64,000 nucleotides of DNA from Gardnerella vaginalis (GTDB taxonomy: Bacteria > Actinomycetota > Actinomycetes > Actinomycetales > Bifidobacteriaceae): NCBI RefSeq assembly GCF_001563665.1, contig NZ_KQ961872.1:1-64000 (forward strand), in the 5' to 3' direction. A program made the position numbers and the translations under genes. Positions 11,401 to 19,268 of the stretch are shown here, piece by piece; the first letter of the stretch is position 1, and every line of letters starts with the position of its first letter. The notes beneath the pieces were generated by a model. The model had not been told where the DNA came from. It saw only the letters and a program-made list of their open reading frames with translations, and searched no databases.

Positions 11401-12585
11401 ATCGCTGTTATCTATTTGAGAATCGAAACGCCCTCTTCGCCTACGGCGGCGCACAGTACGCTCATCATAAATATCGCGACTATCTAAATCATCTAAATTA
11501 TCTCTATTTTCTCGACCAGTTTTATTATCACTAAAATCATCGATACTTTTAACTCTAGATTTAGACGCATTCCGCTTAAGGACGCCATAATTTACATCAT
11601 TGCGCGCGTAATACGAGTCTTCAACACTGTCATCATACGCATAATCATCATTTTTACGTCTTCCACGCGAGCGCACGCGAATTGATTGCGTATCATCAAT
11701 ATTGTTATCATCGCGATTATTATCACTGCCGTAGTTAAAGTAATCATCAACAATTTCATCGCTGAAATCATTTGAACGAGTACGAGAAGTATTTTTTACT
11801 TCATAGCGATTTCTTGAAGAAGACTTTCCTTTAGATGAACGAACTCGCGAACCTTTTTCACGAGGAGTTTCACGGCTGTCTTCATTAGCATCGGAAGCAT
11901 TATTTTTATGACGCTTATCAACCTTTTTGCGATGCTTCGTGCCTAAATTATCAGAATCATCACGCTCACTGCGCTCATCATTTCTCTCATCAAGACTTCT
12001 TTGAGGTAAAACAGGCTCTCTGAAAAGTAAAGAAGTAACATAGCGCGCAGAAGTAGAAGAGTCAGAGTCAGTTTCAGAAGCAGACATAGTTTCAGAAGAA
12101 GGAGCAGAAGAAGAATCAGACTTAGAAACAGGCTTAGAATCCTTATTATCTGAAGCTTTAATTTCAAAATCAGAATCATCTACAGCACTATTTTCAGAAT
12201 GCTTATGTTTATTTCTTTCACGCTTAGAAACAGTCTTAGAAACACGCTTAGAAGTGGATTCAACATTCTCTTTAGAATCAGACTTAGAATCAGACTTAGT
12301 ATCAGACTTAATATCAGAATCATTTTTGCTAGAAGAAATATCAGAATGCGATTTATCTACATTATCGCCTTCAACACGCAAAGCCATTGACTTTCCAGCT
12401 TCTCCAGCAACTCTAACTACTCTACGGCCAGTACGACGTCTTCTCACTGACGATGAACCATCATTAGTTGACGAAACTACATTTACAACATGTTCAACTG
12501 AGCGCTCTGCAGAATTGGATTCTGCATACGCTTTACTATTTTCAGCTTCATTGATATTGAAGCTTTCTTCTGTTATCTCGGGCAC
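8413..12585 (-). CDS. rne: Ribonuclease E/G with very large disordered flanks
   Basis: An RNase E/G-family endoribonuclease for RNA decay and rRNA/tRNA processing. The conserved catalytic region is about residues 745-1170: S1 domain (TVGNIYLGRVQNVLPSMEAAFVDIG), metal-binding Asp1055 (TIDVNTG) and Asp1102 (IDYVDM), and the zinc-link CPTCKGRG (Cys1157/1160). Residues 1-740 are low-complexity Ser/Asp/Lys/Arg sequence with three arginine runs, two in the nearly identical context AVYTRRRRRRRPSR (about 582 and 655) and one near 380. The tail (1170-1390) is acidic with EVEP and STD repeats. About 1390 residues is long for the family. I prefer the GTG at 12585 (AGGAG upstream) over a TTG at 12609; the start remains uncertain. 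Confidence 0.93.
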   Translation of the reverse strand: MPEITEESFNINEAENSKAYAESNSAERSVEHVVNVVSSTNDGSSSVRRRRTGRRVVRVAGEAGKSMALRVEGDNVDKSHSDISSSKNDSDIKSDTKSDSKSDSKENVESTSKRVSKTVSKRERNKHKHSENSAVDDSDFEIKASDNKDSKPVSKSDSSSAPSSETMSASETDSDSSTSARYVTSLLFREPVLPQRSLDERNDERSERDDSDNLGTKHRKKVDKRHKNNASDANEDSRETPREKGSRVRSSKGKSSSRNRYEVKNTSRTRSNDFSDEIVDDYFNYGSDNNRDDNNIDDTQSIRVRSRGRRKNDDYAYDDSVEDSYYARNDVNYGVLKRNASKSRVKSIDDFSDNKTGRENRDNLDDLDSRDIYDERTVRRRRRRGRFDSQIDNSDYNSTDNSADNEVSFGRKSVDDSNRGYVRNANRKSSKYSDSDYESSDGVIFDDLSLDGSFDISSKESSKESSKEYSKESSKKSDLPVKRSRKNRRLNASERRAAAEVEQIEEDLEYDDIVYSPIDSKVEDTIDLSDLMNKSERSSSSRRHSDRNDDSDYSGSDEDSDSQDDVDSYENSDDDAVYTRRRRRRRPSRLDRNNNSGNRSNSSNSENDSESGFIDSDNDNIDIDAVQVSQEDRDLIPDPEELRAQDDEEAVYTRRRRRRRPSRSSDDSSSSSSNSDGSDNLPSDDANALSSSGDSGNSIRRSRKQQYIDEITDIEGSTRLEAKRQRRRDNRRERSRQNLLMEQDFLARRENVDRLMVVRERDRHTQISVIEDNILVEHYVSDIQEVATVGNIYLGRVQNVLPSMEAAFVDIGQSRNGVLYAGEVNWDMTRLEGQPRLIELAFKSGDPVLVQVTKDPIGHKGARLTSQVTLAGRFLVLVPSGGMTGVSRKLSDRERSRLRSIVSKIAPKDMGVIIRTAADGASEEAISKDLESLIRQWQRISEKREEFLHGKRPKLLQGEPDVAIRVVRDIFNDDFNKLIVEGEGVYHRIDEYLEMMAPDLRSKVEYWDPADHEGKDVFDKWQIDSQLRKGMERQVYLPSGGSIVIDRTEAMTTIDVNTGRFIGRGKSLEETVTRCNLEASEEIARQLRLRDIGGMVMIDYVDMVMPANRDLVLRRLVECLARDRTKHQVAEVTSLGLVQMTRKRVGQGLVEAFSEECPTCKGRGFILHDEPTVSSEYADPYALKGGDPFIKTNKYGHGTVTETSSVVVKPKGSSADVRAKLARIAAAAASMSADSSGMSDSDSVVSSDSVISQDSVEDENVSIENLDHSEGESVNEVEGESEVEPVTEVEDKSEVEPVIEIEDKSEVESGTELDNGSETHEIESADSTESSEHALDNSNYIESSDSVESNENLESNENLESNETVEYSDSTDFTDSTDSTDSTDSTDSTD

Positions 12586-12700
12586 AACGCTCCTAACGAA
12601 ACGCTGCAATCGTTTCGTATTCCTGGCAGAGATGCGGCATACTTACGCCATCATTCTCAAGCTTTCAACAAAGTCTAGTTGCGCAACAGCGGACACCAAG

Positions 12701-12766
12701 CCTCACCAATACGCATGTGAGGGGATCGACGCCATTTCACGCTCTGGCAGATTGCAGTTCTGCCGG
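12701..12766 (-). promoter_or_regulatory. Structured 5' leader of the RNase E/G gene
   Basis: Two hairpins lie in the predicted leader of about 180 nt: arms CTGGCAGA/TCTGCCGG at 12744-12766, right at the predicted transcript start, and CCTCAC/GTGAGG at 12701-12722. E. coli RNase E feeds back on a hairpin in its own leader; that this leader does the same is inference. Confidence 0.4.
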
Positions 12767-12794
12767 TATCTAGTATGCCATAGCGCACAGTCAA
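12767..12794 (-). promoter_or_regulatory. Promoter of the RNase E/G gene
   Basis: On the minus strand TTGACT and TAGATA are spaced by 16 nt, about 180 nt before the chosen start codon. The rest of the 12586-12868 gap holds the leader hairpins and the divergent -10 of the next gene. Confidence 0.5.
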
Positions 12795-12861
12795 ATTAAA
12801 ATAATGTTCTGTTTCAACCCTTATATTAAACAGCTCATTAAATAGCATCTCACACCAGAGA

Positions 12862-12867
12862 TAGAAT
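12862..12867 (+). promoter_or_regulatory. -10 element 7 nt before the AEC transporter start
   Basis: TAGAAT is followed by CATGACT and ATG at 12875, the same -10 plus 7 nt geometry seen at argS, valS and zwf. This favours the second in-frame ATG as the start. Confidence 0.45.
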
Positions 12868-12874
12868 CATGACT

Positions 12875-13816
12875 ATGGGCTTAATTAGCGCTATGCAAGG
12901 ATTTTGCGTCATAGGAATCGTAATTGCAGCAGGATACATAACCGCTCGTATGCACATTGGCGGATCTCAAGCTCAAATGGTCCTAAATCGCGTGAGCTTT
13001 TTCATTTCCAGCCCTTGCCTAATGTTTGCAATTCTAGCAAAACAGCCAATCTTTGAGATTTTTCACTCGTCAATTTTTGTTGCATTCTTTTCTGCAATGA
13101 TTGTTGGAATGATTTTTGTTGCATTAAATAGCATATTCTTCCATCTTCATGCATCAGATTGCACAATCGGAGCACTAAATTCTCTTTACCTTAATTCAAA
13201 TAATATCGGCCTACCAATCGCCACATATATTCTTGGAAATCCTGCACTTGTAGCACCAATTCTAGTCATGCAACAATCAGTGTTTACGCCTATTGGCTTA
13301 ACAGTTCTCGACATTACAACTACTGGCAAATGCTCTCTTAAGCGTATTGCTCAGCAGCCTTTAAAACAACCACTTTTAATTGGCTCACTTGGCGGAATTA
13401 TTATTTCTGCAATTAGCGCTAAAATCGGATATTTTCCTGTACCAAATTTCCTTTACGATCCAATTAAGATGATTGGCGATTCTGCAGTTCCTATGATTCT
13501 TATGGCATTTGGAATGTCTCTTTACGGAAGTAAACCATTACAAAAAAATTCCAACAGAATTGCAATAGCAGCCGTTGCAATACTTAAAAACATTATTATG
13601 CCTATTATTGCTTTTATTCTCGCATACTTTGTAATGGGATTCCGCGGTGCGACTTTATACGCGTGCGTTGTGCTTGCAGCTCTTCCAACAGGACAAAACG
13701 TCTACAATTATGCAGCTAGATACAATGTTGGCTTAAGTTTTGCGCGTGACGGAATACTGTTATCAACAGTCACAAGCCCGATTTGTATAGCCGTGATTGC
13801 AGCCGTTTTGGGGTAA
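12875..13816 (+). CDS. AEC-family permease (auxin efflux carrier/malate permease type)
   Basis: An integral membrane transporter of the AEC family, whose bacterial members include malate and other organic-acid carriers. The 313-residue product has about ten hydrophobic segments, an N-terminal GYITARMHIGG segment and the mid-protein NSNNIGLPIA motif. The C-terminal half has ALPTGQNVYNYAARY, as in this family. The substrate is unknown. An ATG two codons upstream (12869) is the alternative start. The gene is divergent from RNase E and convergent with the KilA-N gene. Confidence 0.85.
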   Translation: MGLISAMQGFCVIGIVIAAGYITARMHIGGSQAQMVLNRVSFFISSPCLMFAILAKQPIFEIFHSSIFVAFFSAMIVGMIFVALNSIFFHLHASDCTIGALNSLYLNSNNIGLPIATYILGNPALVAPILVMQQSVFTPIGLTVLDITTTGKCSLKRIAQQPLKQPLLIGSLGGIIISAISAKIGYFPVPNFLYDPIKMIGDSAVPMILMAFGMSLYGSKPLQKNSNRIAIAAVAILKNIIMPIIAFILAYFVMGFRGATLYACVVLAALPTGQNVYNYAARYNVGLSFARDGILLSTVTSPICIAVIAAVLG

Positions 13817-13865
13817 CTAATTCTCGCGCATTCGTAGCATTTGCAACAAGAAATTTACCTTTCAC

Positions 13866-13926
13866 AAGTTGGAAGTCTACTTCCAAATTGAAGCTACCTT
13901 CGCGCAGCAAGCTCATCAAGACGCGC
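13866..13926. repeat. 61-bp direct repeat, left copy
   Basis: A perfect 61-bp match to 15135-15195. It starts with the palindromic repeat and runs into a copy of the last codons and stop of the Maf-NUDIX gene (encoding ARLDELAARR). Together with the right copy it brackets the KilA-N gene. A GC-rich palindrome (GCGAG/CTCGC) lies just beyond at 13939-13952. Confidence 0.9.
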
Positions 13927-13999
13927 ACTGAAGCCGTAGCGAGAGCGCTCGCAAATGCTGTAAATATAAGCATTAAGTACAGAATTGAAGTGATTAAAC

Positions 14000-14860
14000 T
14001 CAATTTTTTAGCACGGCATCCAAACTCTTTATTCCAACGTTATTTAACTTTTCAAGCGACAAAATCTGCGTTCGCGCCAAATTTCTAAGCTCAACCATGC
14101 GATCAGCCTGCTGCAAACCCTTAGAAATTAAAACAGCGTTGTAACTTTCCATGTTCGACAACACCAAAAGCTCATTAATACTCGCTTCATCTCGAATGTT
14201 GCCTTTTGACTTAGGATTTGCATCTCGCCACTGCTTAGCAGTCTTGTTAAACAGAGCAACATTCAACAAATCCGCCTCACTTGCATACTTATACATCAAC
14301 TGCTCAGGAGTCAAATCTTTCAACAAATACTCTTTAATAGCATCTGTATGAATCTTGTAATTAATCTTCGAAATCTCGCGGTTCAAATTCCAGTTCAGCG
14401 AAAGCCTTGAATTTTCATCGGATTTAAGCCTTTGATAGTCTTTGATAATATATAGCTCAAATTCTGCCGAAATCCAGGCTGCAAACTTAAATGCTATATC
14501 TTTATGAGCGTAAGTTCCACCACACTTACCAGATTTGGAAACTATGCCAATAGCATTTGTTGATTCTACCCATCTTTGAGGCGATAAAGTAAAAGAATTA
14601 GAACCAGCCTCGTTCTTAAAGGAGTCGAATTCGACCCCTTTAAAATTTGGATTGTTAATGCTCTCCCACAATCCCAAGAACTCAATAGTATTCTTCACTC
14701 TCAGCCAGTTTTTAACAACATCTTTAGGCTCTTCTTTGTTTTTATATCTCGCAATATCGGTTAAACTAACGTAATCATTCCTAAAATCTTCCGTATAAAC
14801 CTGAATTGTAAAGCCTTTTGCATTAATAGTATCTTTTTTAATATTTGACATATTAGACAT
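14000..14860 (-). CDS. KilA-N domain protein (phage-type)
   Basis: KilA-N is a DNA-binding domain found mostly in large DNA viruses, phages and prophage remnants; its exact role is usually unknown. The domain covers about residues 18-135 of 286: DYVSLTDIARYKN, VVKNWLRVKNTIEFLGLWE, SPQRWVESTNAIGI and AFKFAAWISAEFELYIIKDYQRLK. The C-terminal half is predicted helical with no recognised domain. GGGGGA precedes the ATG. No integrase, transposase or other phage gene is next to it. The gene sits between two perfect 61-bp direct repeats, one of which overlaps the Maf-NUDIX 3' end, which suggests it arrived by transfer or recombination. Confidence 0.88.
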   Translation of the reverse strand: MSNMSNIKKDTINAKGFTIQVYTEDFRNDYVSLTDIARYKNKEEPKDVVKNWLRVKNTIEFLGLWESINNPNFKGVEFDSFKNEAGSNSFTLSPQRWVESTNAIGIVSKSGKCGGTYAHKDIAFKFAAWISAEFELYIIKDYQRLKSDENSRLSLNWNLNREISKINYKIHTDAIKEYLLKDLTPEQLMYKYASEADLLNVALFNKTAKQWRDANPKSKGNIRDEASINELLVLSNMESYNAVLISKGLQQADRMVELRNLARTQILSLEKLNNVGIKSLDAVLKN

Positions 14861-15094
14861 AAATTTCCCCCTAATTTTTACGCAAATTTACGCAATTAGT
14901 TGCTTTCTTTGATTTGTTTACTTTATTTCTATGCGCTTAACACAATCCCACTAAATCACAAGCAATACAAAATCAATCACAAGCCATAAAACATCTAAAA
15001 ACTAGCAGAAAACTAGCATGCATCAGCGCATAAATATGATTTTATAAGATTCCACAGATAAAAAACAACAAAACGAAAGCAGCAATACTTTCGC

Positions 15095-15118
15095 AAGTTG
15101 GAAGTCTACTTCCAAGTT
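15095..15118. repeat. Palindromic repeat, single unit
   Basis: Arms AAGTTGGAAGT and ACTTCCAAGTT around CT, 40 bp from the next copy at 15135. The spacer CAGTGCAAAACAACAA resembles that of the pair at 1483/1523. The gap 14861-15162 otherwise holds only AT-rich sequence, including the leader of the KilA-N gene. Confidence 0.85.
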
Positions 15119-15134
15119 CAGTGCAAAACAACAA

Positions 15135-15195
15135 AAGTTGGAAGTCTACTTCCAAATTGAAGCTACCTTCGCGCAGCAAGCTCATCAAGACGCGC
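15135..15195. repeat. 61-bp direct repeat, right copy
   Basis: Identical to 13866-13926 over 61 bp. Its last 33 bp (15163-15195) are the genuine 3' end of the Maf-NUDIX gene. Start-to-start distance between the copies is 1269 bp. Confidence 0.9.
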
Positions 15196-16599
15196 GCGGA
15201 AAGACGGCCAATCAGTGCGCATCGCTGTAAGCAACTTTAACTTAGAAACATCGTCAATAGGAACCCATTTGATTTCCATACTCTCGTCATCGTGTGCACA
15301 AGGCTCAACTCGATGACCTGGCTTTTCAAACGCGAAAACAGTCGTATAACGCCAATTTCCGTGGTCTTCGCAATAAGCTCCAACAACATCAATATCTTCC
15401 GAAGTAATATTTGCTTCTTCAAAGGATTCACGAAGAGCGCCTTCTATTGCACTTTCACCATCGCAAATTGCTCCACCAGGGATACCCCAAGTACCACCTT
15501 CAGCACTCCAAAGAGCGCGATGCTGCATCACAACATGCGTCACACGACCAGTTTCATGATCTCTTCTAGCAAGCAACACTCCAGCGGCACCATTATAACC
15601 CCAATGTCTGCGACCACAATCGCATTGCACCCAGCCATCGCCTGGCTGATGAACATTTTCTTTAGGGACTTTAGTAGACGTAGGATTACTTTTCATGCCA
15701 ACCTCTTCAAGAGTTTCCTTATTCCATAAATCATTGAACGCATAACCAAGTTCTTTCACCATTTCACGAAGAAGTGGCAAACTTATTCCAAGCACTCCGT
15801 GAGGATCGCCTTTAATACTTTCAATAAAAGCACCACCAAATCCTTCTAAAGTAAAAGATCCTGCAACTTCTAAAGGCTCACCTGTTGCAACATACGCGCG
15901 AATTTCATCATCACTCATAGAAGAAAAAGTCACGCTTGCACAACTAGTTTTGCACACCATTCTTCCATTTTTAGCGTCAATCAAACAATGACCAGTCCAC
16001 AATTGCCCTGTTTTGCCACTCATTTGTTTGATTCTCTCAAATGCTACCTCTGGAGCATGCGGCTTTCCGTAACACTTTCCATCGAGTAAGAACATTGAAT
16101 CGCAACCAACAATCAGAACACTGTTGCAATCGTTAGAAGATTTATTTAGATGCTCAAAATCATGAATATCGAACGACTTTGTAGGAACTCTAACACCTGA
16201 AAAATCACGAGTTTGCGATGTTTTAACATTATGCGTTACGTCTGATTTCTCGTCACTTTCTAAAGAGTTATTAGCATAAGATTCAGCAGATTCTGAATCT
16301 TTAGACTCACATTCCGCTTCAAGCGGATATCCCACAACCAAATCGCCAGTAGCACTTGCAGCTGCATCCGACACACGTTTATATGATTGATACACAGCTT
16401 GAGCTTTTGCTTTCGCTAAAATCGAAACTCGCTGCTCTACACTCAACTGCTCAACTTTAACGCAACGAGCATCCGCAGCATCACGCAAAACTGCTGGTTC
16501 ATCTACTTCACTAACATGAATCACAGGAATCACGCCAGAAGAAGCCAAAACAGACCTACGTGCAGGCGACTTTGAAGCCAAAATCAACGCAACTGCCAT
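15163..16599 (-). CDS. Maf-NUDIX fusion: nucleotide pyrophosphatase plus NUDIX hydrolase
   Basis: Two house-cleaning enzymes in one chain of 478 residues. The Maf domain (about 1-290) hydrolyses non-canonical or damaged NTPs; it shows ASKSPARRSVL, VGCDSMF, GKPHAPEVA, MSGKTGQLWTGH and EGFGGAFIESIKGDPHGVLG. It is split by a Ser/Glu/Asp-rich insert of about 50 residues near 100-150. The NUDIX domain (about 325-478) has the box GGAICDGESAIEGALRESFEE. A Cys-rich segment QCDCGRRHWG links the two. Substrates are not known. AAAGGAAG precedes the ATG. The gene's 3' end is duplicated at 13866-13926. Confidence 0.92.
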   Translation of the reverse strand: MAVALILASKSPARRSVLASSGVIPVIHVSEVDEPAVLRDAADARCVKVEQLSVEQRVSILAKAKAQAVYQSYKRVSDAAASATGDLVVGYPLEAECESKDSESAESYANNSLESDEKSDVTHNVKTSQTRDFSGVRVPTKSFDIHDFEHLNKSSNDCNSVLIVGCDSMFLLDGKCYGKPHAPEVAFERIKQMSGKTGQLWTGHCLIDAKNGRMVCKTSCASVTFSSMSDDEIRAYVATGEPLEVAGSFTLEGFGGAFIESIKGDPHGVLGISLPLLREMVKELGYAFNDLWNKETLEEVGMKSNPTSTKVPKENVHQPGDGWVQCDCGRRHWGYNGAAGVLLARRDHETGRVTHVVMQHRALWSAEGGTWGIPGGAICDGESAIEGALRESFEEANITSEDIDVVGAYCEDHGNWRYTTVFAFEKPGHRVEPCAHDDESMEIKWVPIDDVSKLKLLTAMRTDWPSFRARLDELAARR

Positions 16600-16629
16600 A
16601 CTTACTCTTCCTTTTATCTTTCACATAAA

Positions 16630-17586
16630 TCATTCGCGAGTTATTGCAACACCAGTAGGATCGACCGGTACGTGAAGCACACGCCAATCATCGCGCAAAA
16701 GCCATGGCTGCGCGATTTTTTCGATTTGCATGTCTTCACTCGCACTACTTCCAACATAAAACACTATTGCACAAGAACCTGCTCCAGAAATCGTAGCTGC
16801 AAAACCAGCATCACGCAACGCTTTTACTAAATCCCAAGTTGGTTGCATAAGACTTGCACGATATTTCTGATGCAATGCATCTTGAGTTGACTCAAAAAGC
16901 AAATCACTTCTAGAAAGAGTTGTTTTTGCAAAAGAATCACTCAAATCTCCAAAAGCAACTGGGAGCAAAGAAGCGCGTGAAACATTAAAAATAGCGTCAC
17001 CATATGGAACTTTTTCTGGAAGCGCTCGTCTAGCTTCTTCAGTTGAAAGAGTAAAGTTTGGAACAAAAATAGTTGAGCGAATATCACTTGAAACGTCATA
17101 TCGAACAGTGTGAAATTCTTCGCAATTCTTCCAACTCATAGTCAAACCGCCAAAAACTGCAGGAGCTACATTATCTGGATGTCCTTCAATCTTAGAAGCG
17201 ATTTCAAAAATCTTTTCACGATCAAGCTCTCCTTCATGTGAAAAACTCCACGCTGCAGCTACTCCTGAAACAATTGCGCTAGCAGAAGATCCCATTCCTC
17301 TCGCTTGAGGAATTTTATTATATGCTTCAAGAGTCAAGCTTAAGCGCGGAAGATTAAAAATTTCGCAAGCTTTGTAAAAAGTTGATACTACTAAATGCGT
17401 TTCATCTCTTGGTAAAGTATCTTCACCTTCTCCATGAATTATCACACGCAAATTAGAAGAATCATCCAGAGTAAAAACTAATGAATCCGCGTAATCAAGC
17501 GCGATTCCTGCAGTATCAAACCCAGACCCCAAATTCGCACTAGTAGCAGGAACTCGAATAGATACACTTTTACAAATTGGCTTCAT
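16630..17586 (-). CDS. thrB: Homoserine kinase
   Basis: ThrB phosphorylates homoserine on the way to threonine. It is a GHMP kinase of 318 residues with the N-terminal VRVPATSANLGSGFDTAGIALD motif, the ATP-binding loop PQARGMGSSASAIVSG (about residues 92-108), the EGHPDNVAPAVFGG segment and the C-terminal ATISGAGSCAIVF motif. GGAGGAG precedes the ATG. It follows hom on the same strand with about 150 bp of degenerate tandem repeats between them, instead of the tight spacing usual for hom-thrB. Confidence 0.96.
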   Translation of the reverse strand: MKPICKSVSIRVPATSANLGSGFDTAGIALDYADSLVFTLDDSSNLRVIIHGEGEDTLPRDETHLVVSTFYKACEIFNLPRLSLTLEAYNKIPQARGMGSSASAIVSGVAAAWSFSHEGELDREKIFEIASKIEGHPDNVAPAVFGGLTMSWKNCEEFHTVRYDVSSDIRSTIFVPNFTLSTEEARRALPEKVPYGDAIFNVSRASLLPVAFGDLSDSFAKTTLSRSDLLFESTQDALHQKYRASLMQPTWDLVKALRDAGFAATISGAGSCAIVFYVGSSASEDMQIEKIAQPWLLRDDWRVLHVPVDPTGVAITRE

Positions 17587-17607
17587 CTTTCTCCTCCACG
17601 TTTTTAC

Positions 17608-17745
17608 TCTAGTTTTACACGTTTTTACGATTGGTTTACACGTTTTTACGATTGGTTTTCACTTATTGCGATTGTTTCACACGTTTTTGCGATTGTTTCA
17701 CTCAATTACTCTAGCGTTACTCAACTACTCTAGCGTTACTCAATT
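17608..17745. repeat. Degenerate tandem repeats between hom and thrB
   Basis: About four imperfect copies of ACGTTTTTACGATTGGTTT, then about three of ACTCTAGCGTTACTCAA, fill the gap between the two genes and run into the last codons of hom. Function unknown. Confidence 0.7.
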
Positions 17746-19079
17746 ACTCGTAAAACAAAAGGCTTTGAACAAACAACATCTAACTTTTGCAAATCAAAAA
17801 CAATTGAATGTAAATCAGCTTCAGAACAATCTTTTACAAGAATTCTTAAATCGCCAGGACCGCCGATTCCGCATTGAGGGCAATCTTTTTCACCGTCATA
17901 TTGTGCTTCACACGAAGAAGCCAAACGCTCAGAAATGACTCTATACTTTCTAAACACATCCATAACTTCATCGCAAAGCGCCAATGAAGTATCTTCCATA
18001 TTGCAACGAATAACAAAATTCGCACGATTTTGCGCATCTGTTGACGGAATATACAAATTATATAAAGCAACAGGAGCACCAGAACACCTTCGAACAATAT
18101 TCGTAACAGCACACACTAAATCTCCTAAAACAGCAGAAGCAGTTGGAGATCCACCAGCACCACGACCATAAAACATCAAATCATCTGCACCATCTGCTTT
18201 TACAAATACAGCATTAAAACTTCCATGAACAGACGCAAGAGGATGTTCTAAACTAACCAAAGCCGGATACACTTTGGCACTGACAGCATTATTGCAACGC
18301 TCAACAGCTGCAAGAAGTTTAATAACACGATTTTCAAACTTAGCAGCTTTTATGTCGTTATAGGTAATAGAACTAATTCCCTCAACTTCAACGTTATCAA
18401 TGCTAACGGGAGTTTGAAAAGCTAAAGTAGCTAAAATAGCAGCCTTATTTGCAGCGTCTAATCCTTCAATATCTCCTGTAGGATCTGCCTCAGCATAACC
18501 TTTTTCTTGAGCGTCACGTAAAGCTGTTTCAAAATCAAGACCTTTTACAGTCATTTCATCAAGAATATAGTTTGTAGTACCGTTTACAATTCCAAAGATT
18601 TTCGAAATACGATCCCCCATAAGAGATTCTCGTAAAGGACGAACAATAGGGATAGCTCCAGCAACTGCTGCCTCAAAATACAAATCAACGCCATGAGATG
18701 CAGCGCATTCATATAATTCAGGTCCAAAAGCAGCCAACATAGCTTTATTAGCAGTCACAACAGATTTTCCGTGTTCAAGAGCACTTTTTACAAAAGTATG
18801 AGCAGGTTCAAGTCCGCCAATAAGCTCAAGCACAACGTCAACATCGTCTTTTACACACAATGCTGCTGTATCTGTAGTTAGCAAATCTCGCTTAATCCAA
18901 GGAACATCAACATCTTCCGGATGTAAACATGCTACTCCTGCCAGTTCAATCACAGCTCCGGTTCTCGCAGTAAGCTCATCACTATTTTCAACAATCATTC
19001 TTGCTGTTTGTGAACCAACAGTCCCAGCGCCTAATAATGCAACGCGAATAGTTTTATTAGATGACTTATTGCTTAGCAT
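17736..19079 (-). CDS. hom: Homoserine dehydrogenase
   Basis: Hom reduces aspartate semialdehyde to homoserine with NAD(P)H, the branch point to threonine and methionine. The 447-residue product has the Rossmann motif ALLGAGTVGSQTARM, the catalytic region (VTANKAMLAAFGPELYECA, VAGAIPIVRPLRESLMGDRI, NGTTNYILDEM, ADPTGDIEGLDAANK) and a C-terminal ACT regulatory domain (about 370-447). Threonine feedback through ACT is known for the family. I start at MLSNKSS because GGAGAGAG precedes that ATG. thrB follows. Confidence 0.96.
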   Translation of the reverse strand: MLSNKSSNKTIRVALLGAGTVGSQTARMIVENSDELTARTGAVIELAGVACLHPEDVDVPWIKRDLLTTDTAALCVKDDVDVVLELIGGLEPAHTFVKSALEHGKSVVTANKAMLAAFGPELYECAASHGVDLYFEAAVAGAIPIVRPLRESLMGDRISKIFGIVNGTTNYILDEMTVKGLDFETALRDAQEKGYAEADPTGDIEGLDAANKAAILATLAFQTPVSIDNVEVEGISSITYNDIKAAKFENRVIKLLAAVERCNNAVSAKVYPALVSLEHPLASVHGSFNAVFVKADGADDLMFYGRGAGGSPTASAVLGDLVCAVTNIVRRCSGAPVALYNLYIPSTDAQNRANFVIRCNMEDTSLALCDEVMDVFRKYRVISERLASSCEAQYDGEKDCPQCGIGGPGDLRILVKDCSEADLHSIVFDLQKLDVVCSKPFVLRVIE

Positions 19080-19099
19080 ATCTCTCTCCAATAGTAGTT

Positions 19100-19262
19100 T
19101 ATTTTTGCGAGTTTTAATCCTTTGCGAGTTTTAATCCTTTGCTAAATGCTAATCCCATGTTATATACAGAATTATTTGCCAATTAACAAGTCATTTTCTA
19201 ATTATCCTAATTAACTGACTGTTCTCTAATCATGCAAATTAACAAATTATTCTCTAAAAGCA
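19100..19262. repeat. Degenerate tandem repeats upstream of hom
   Basis: Two copies of TTTGCGAGTTTTAATCC are followed by about three imperfect 30-bp units built on AATTAAC...TTCTCTAA. They lie between hom and the CPBP gene and may overlap the hom promoter. Confidence 0.6.
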
Positions 19263-19268
19263 AAATCC

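Noticed and set aside
13770..14003. Minus-strand open frame across the left 61-bp repeat
   Set aside because: It is read in a different frame from the duplicated Maf-NUDIX end and overlaps the AEC gene; no protein signature.
1483..15158. The 24-bp palindromes as a CRISPR array or Xer dif site
   Set aside because: There are only paired units with similar, not unique, spacers and no cas genes; the 2-bp core does not match the 6-bp centre of a dif site.
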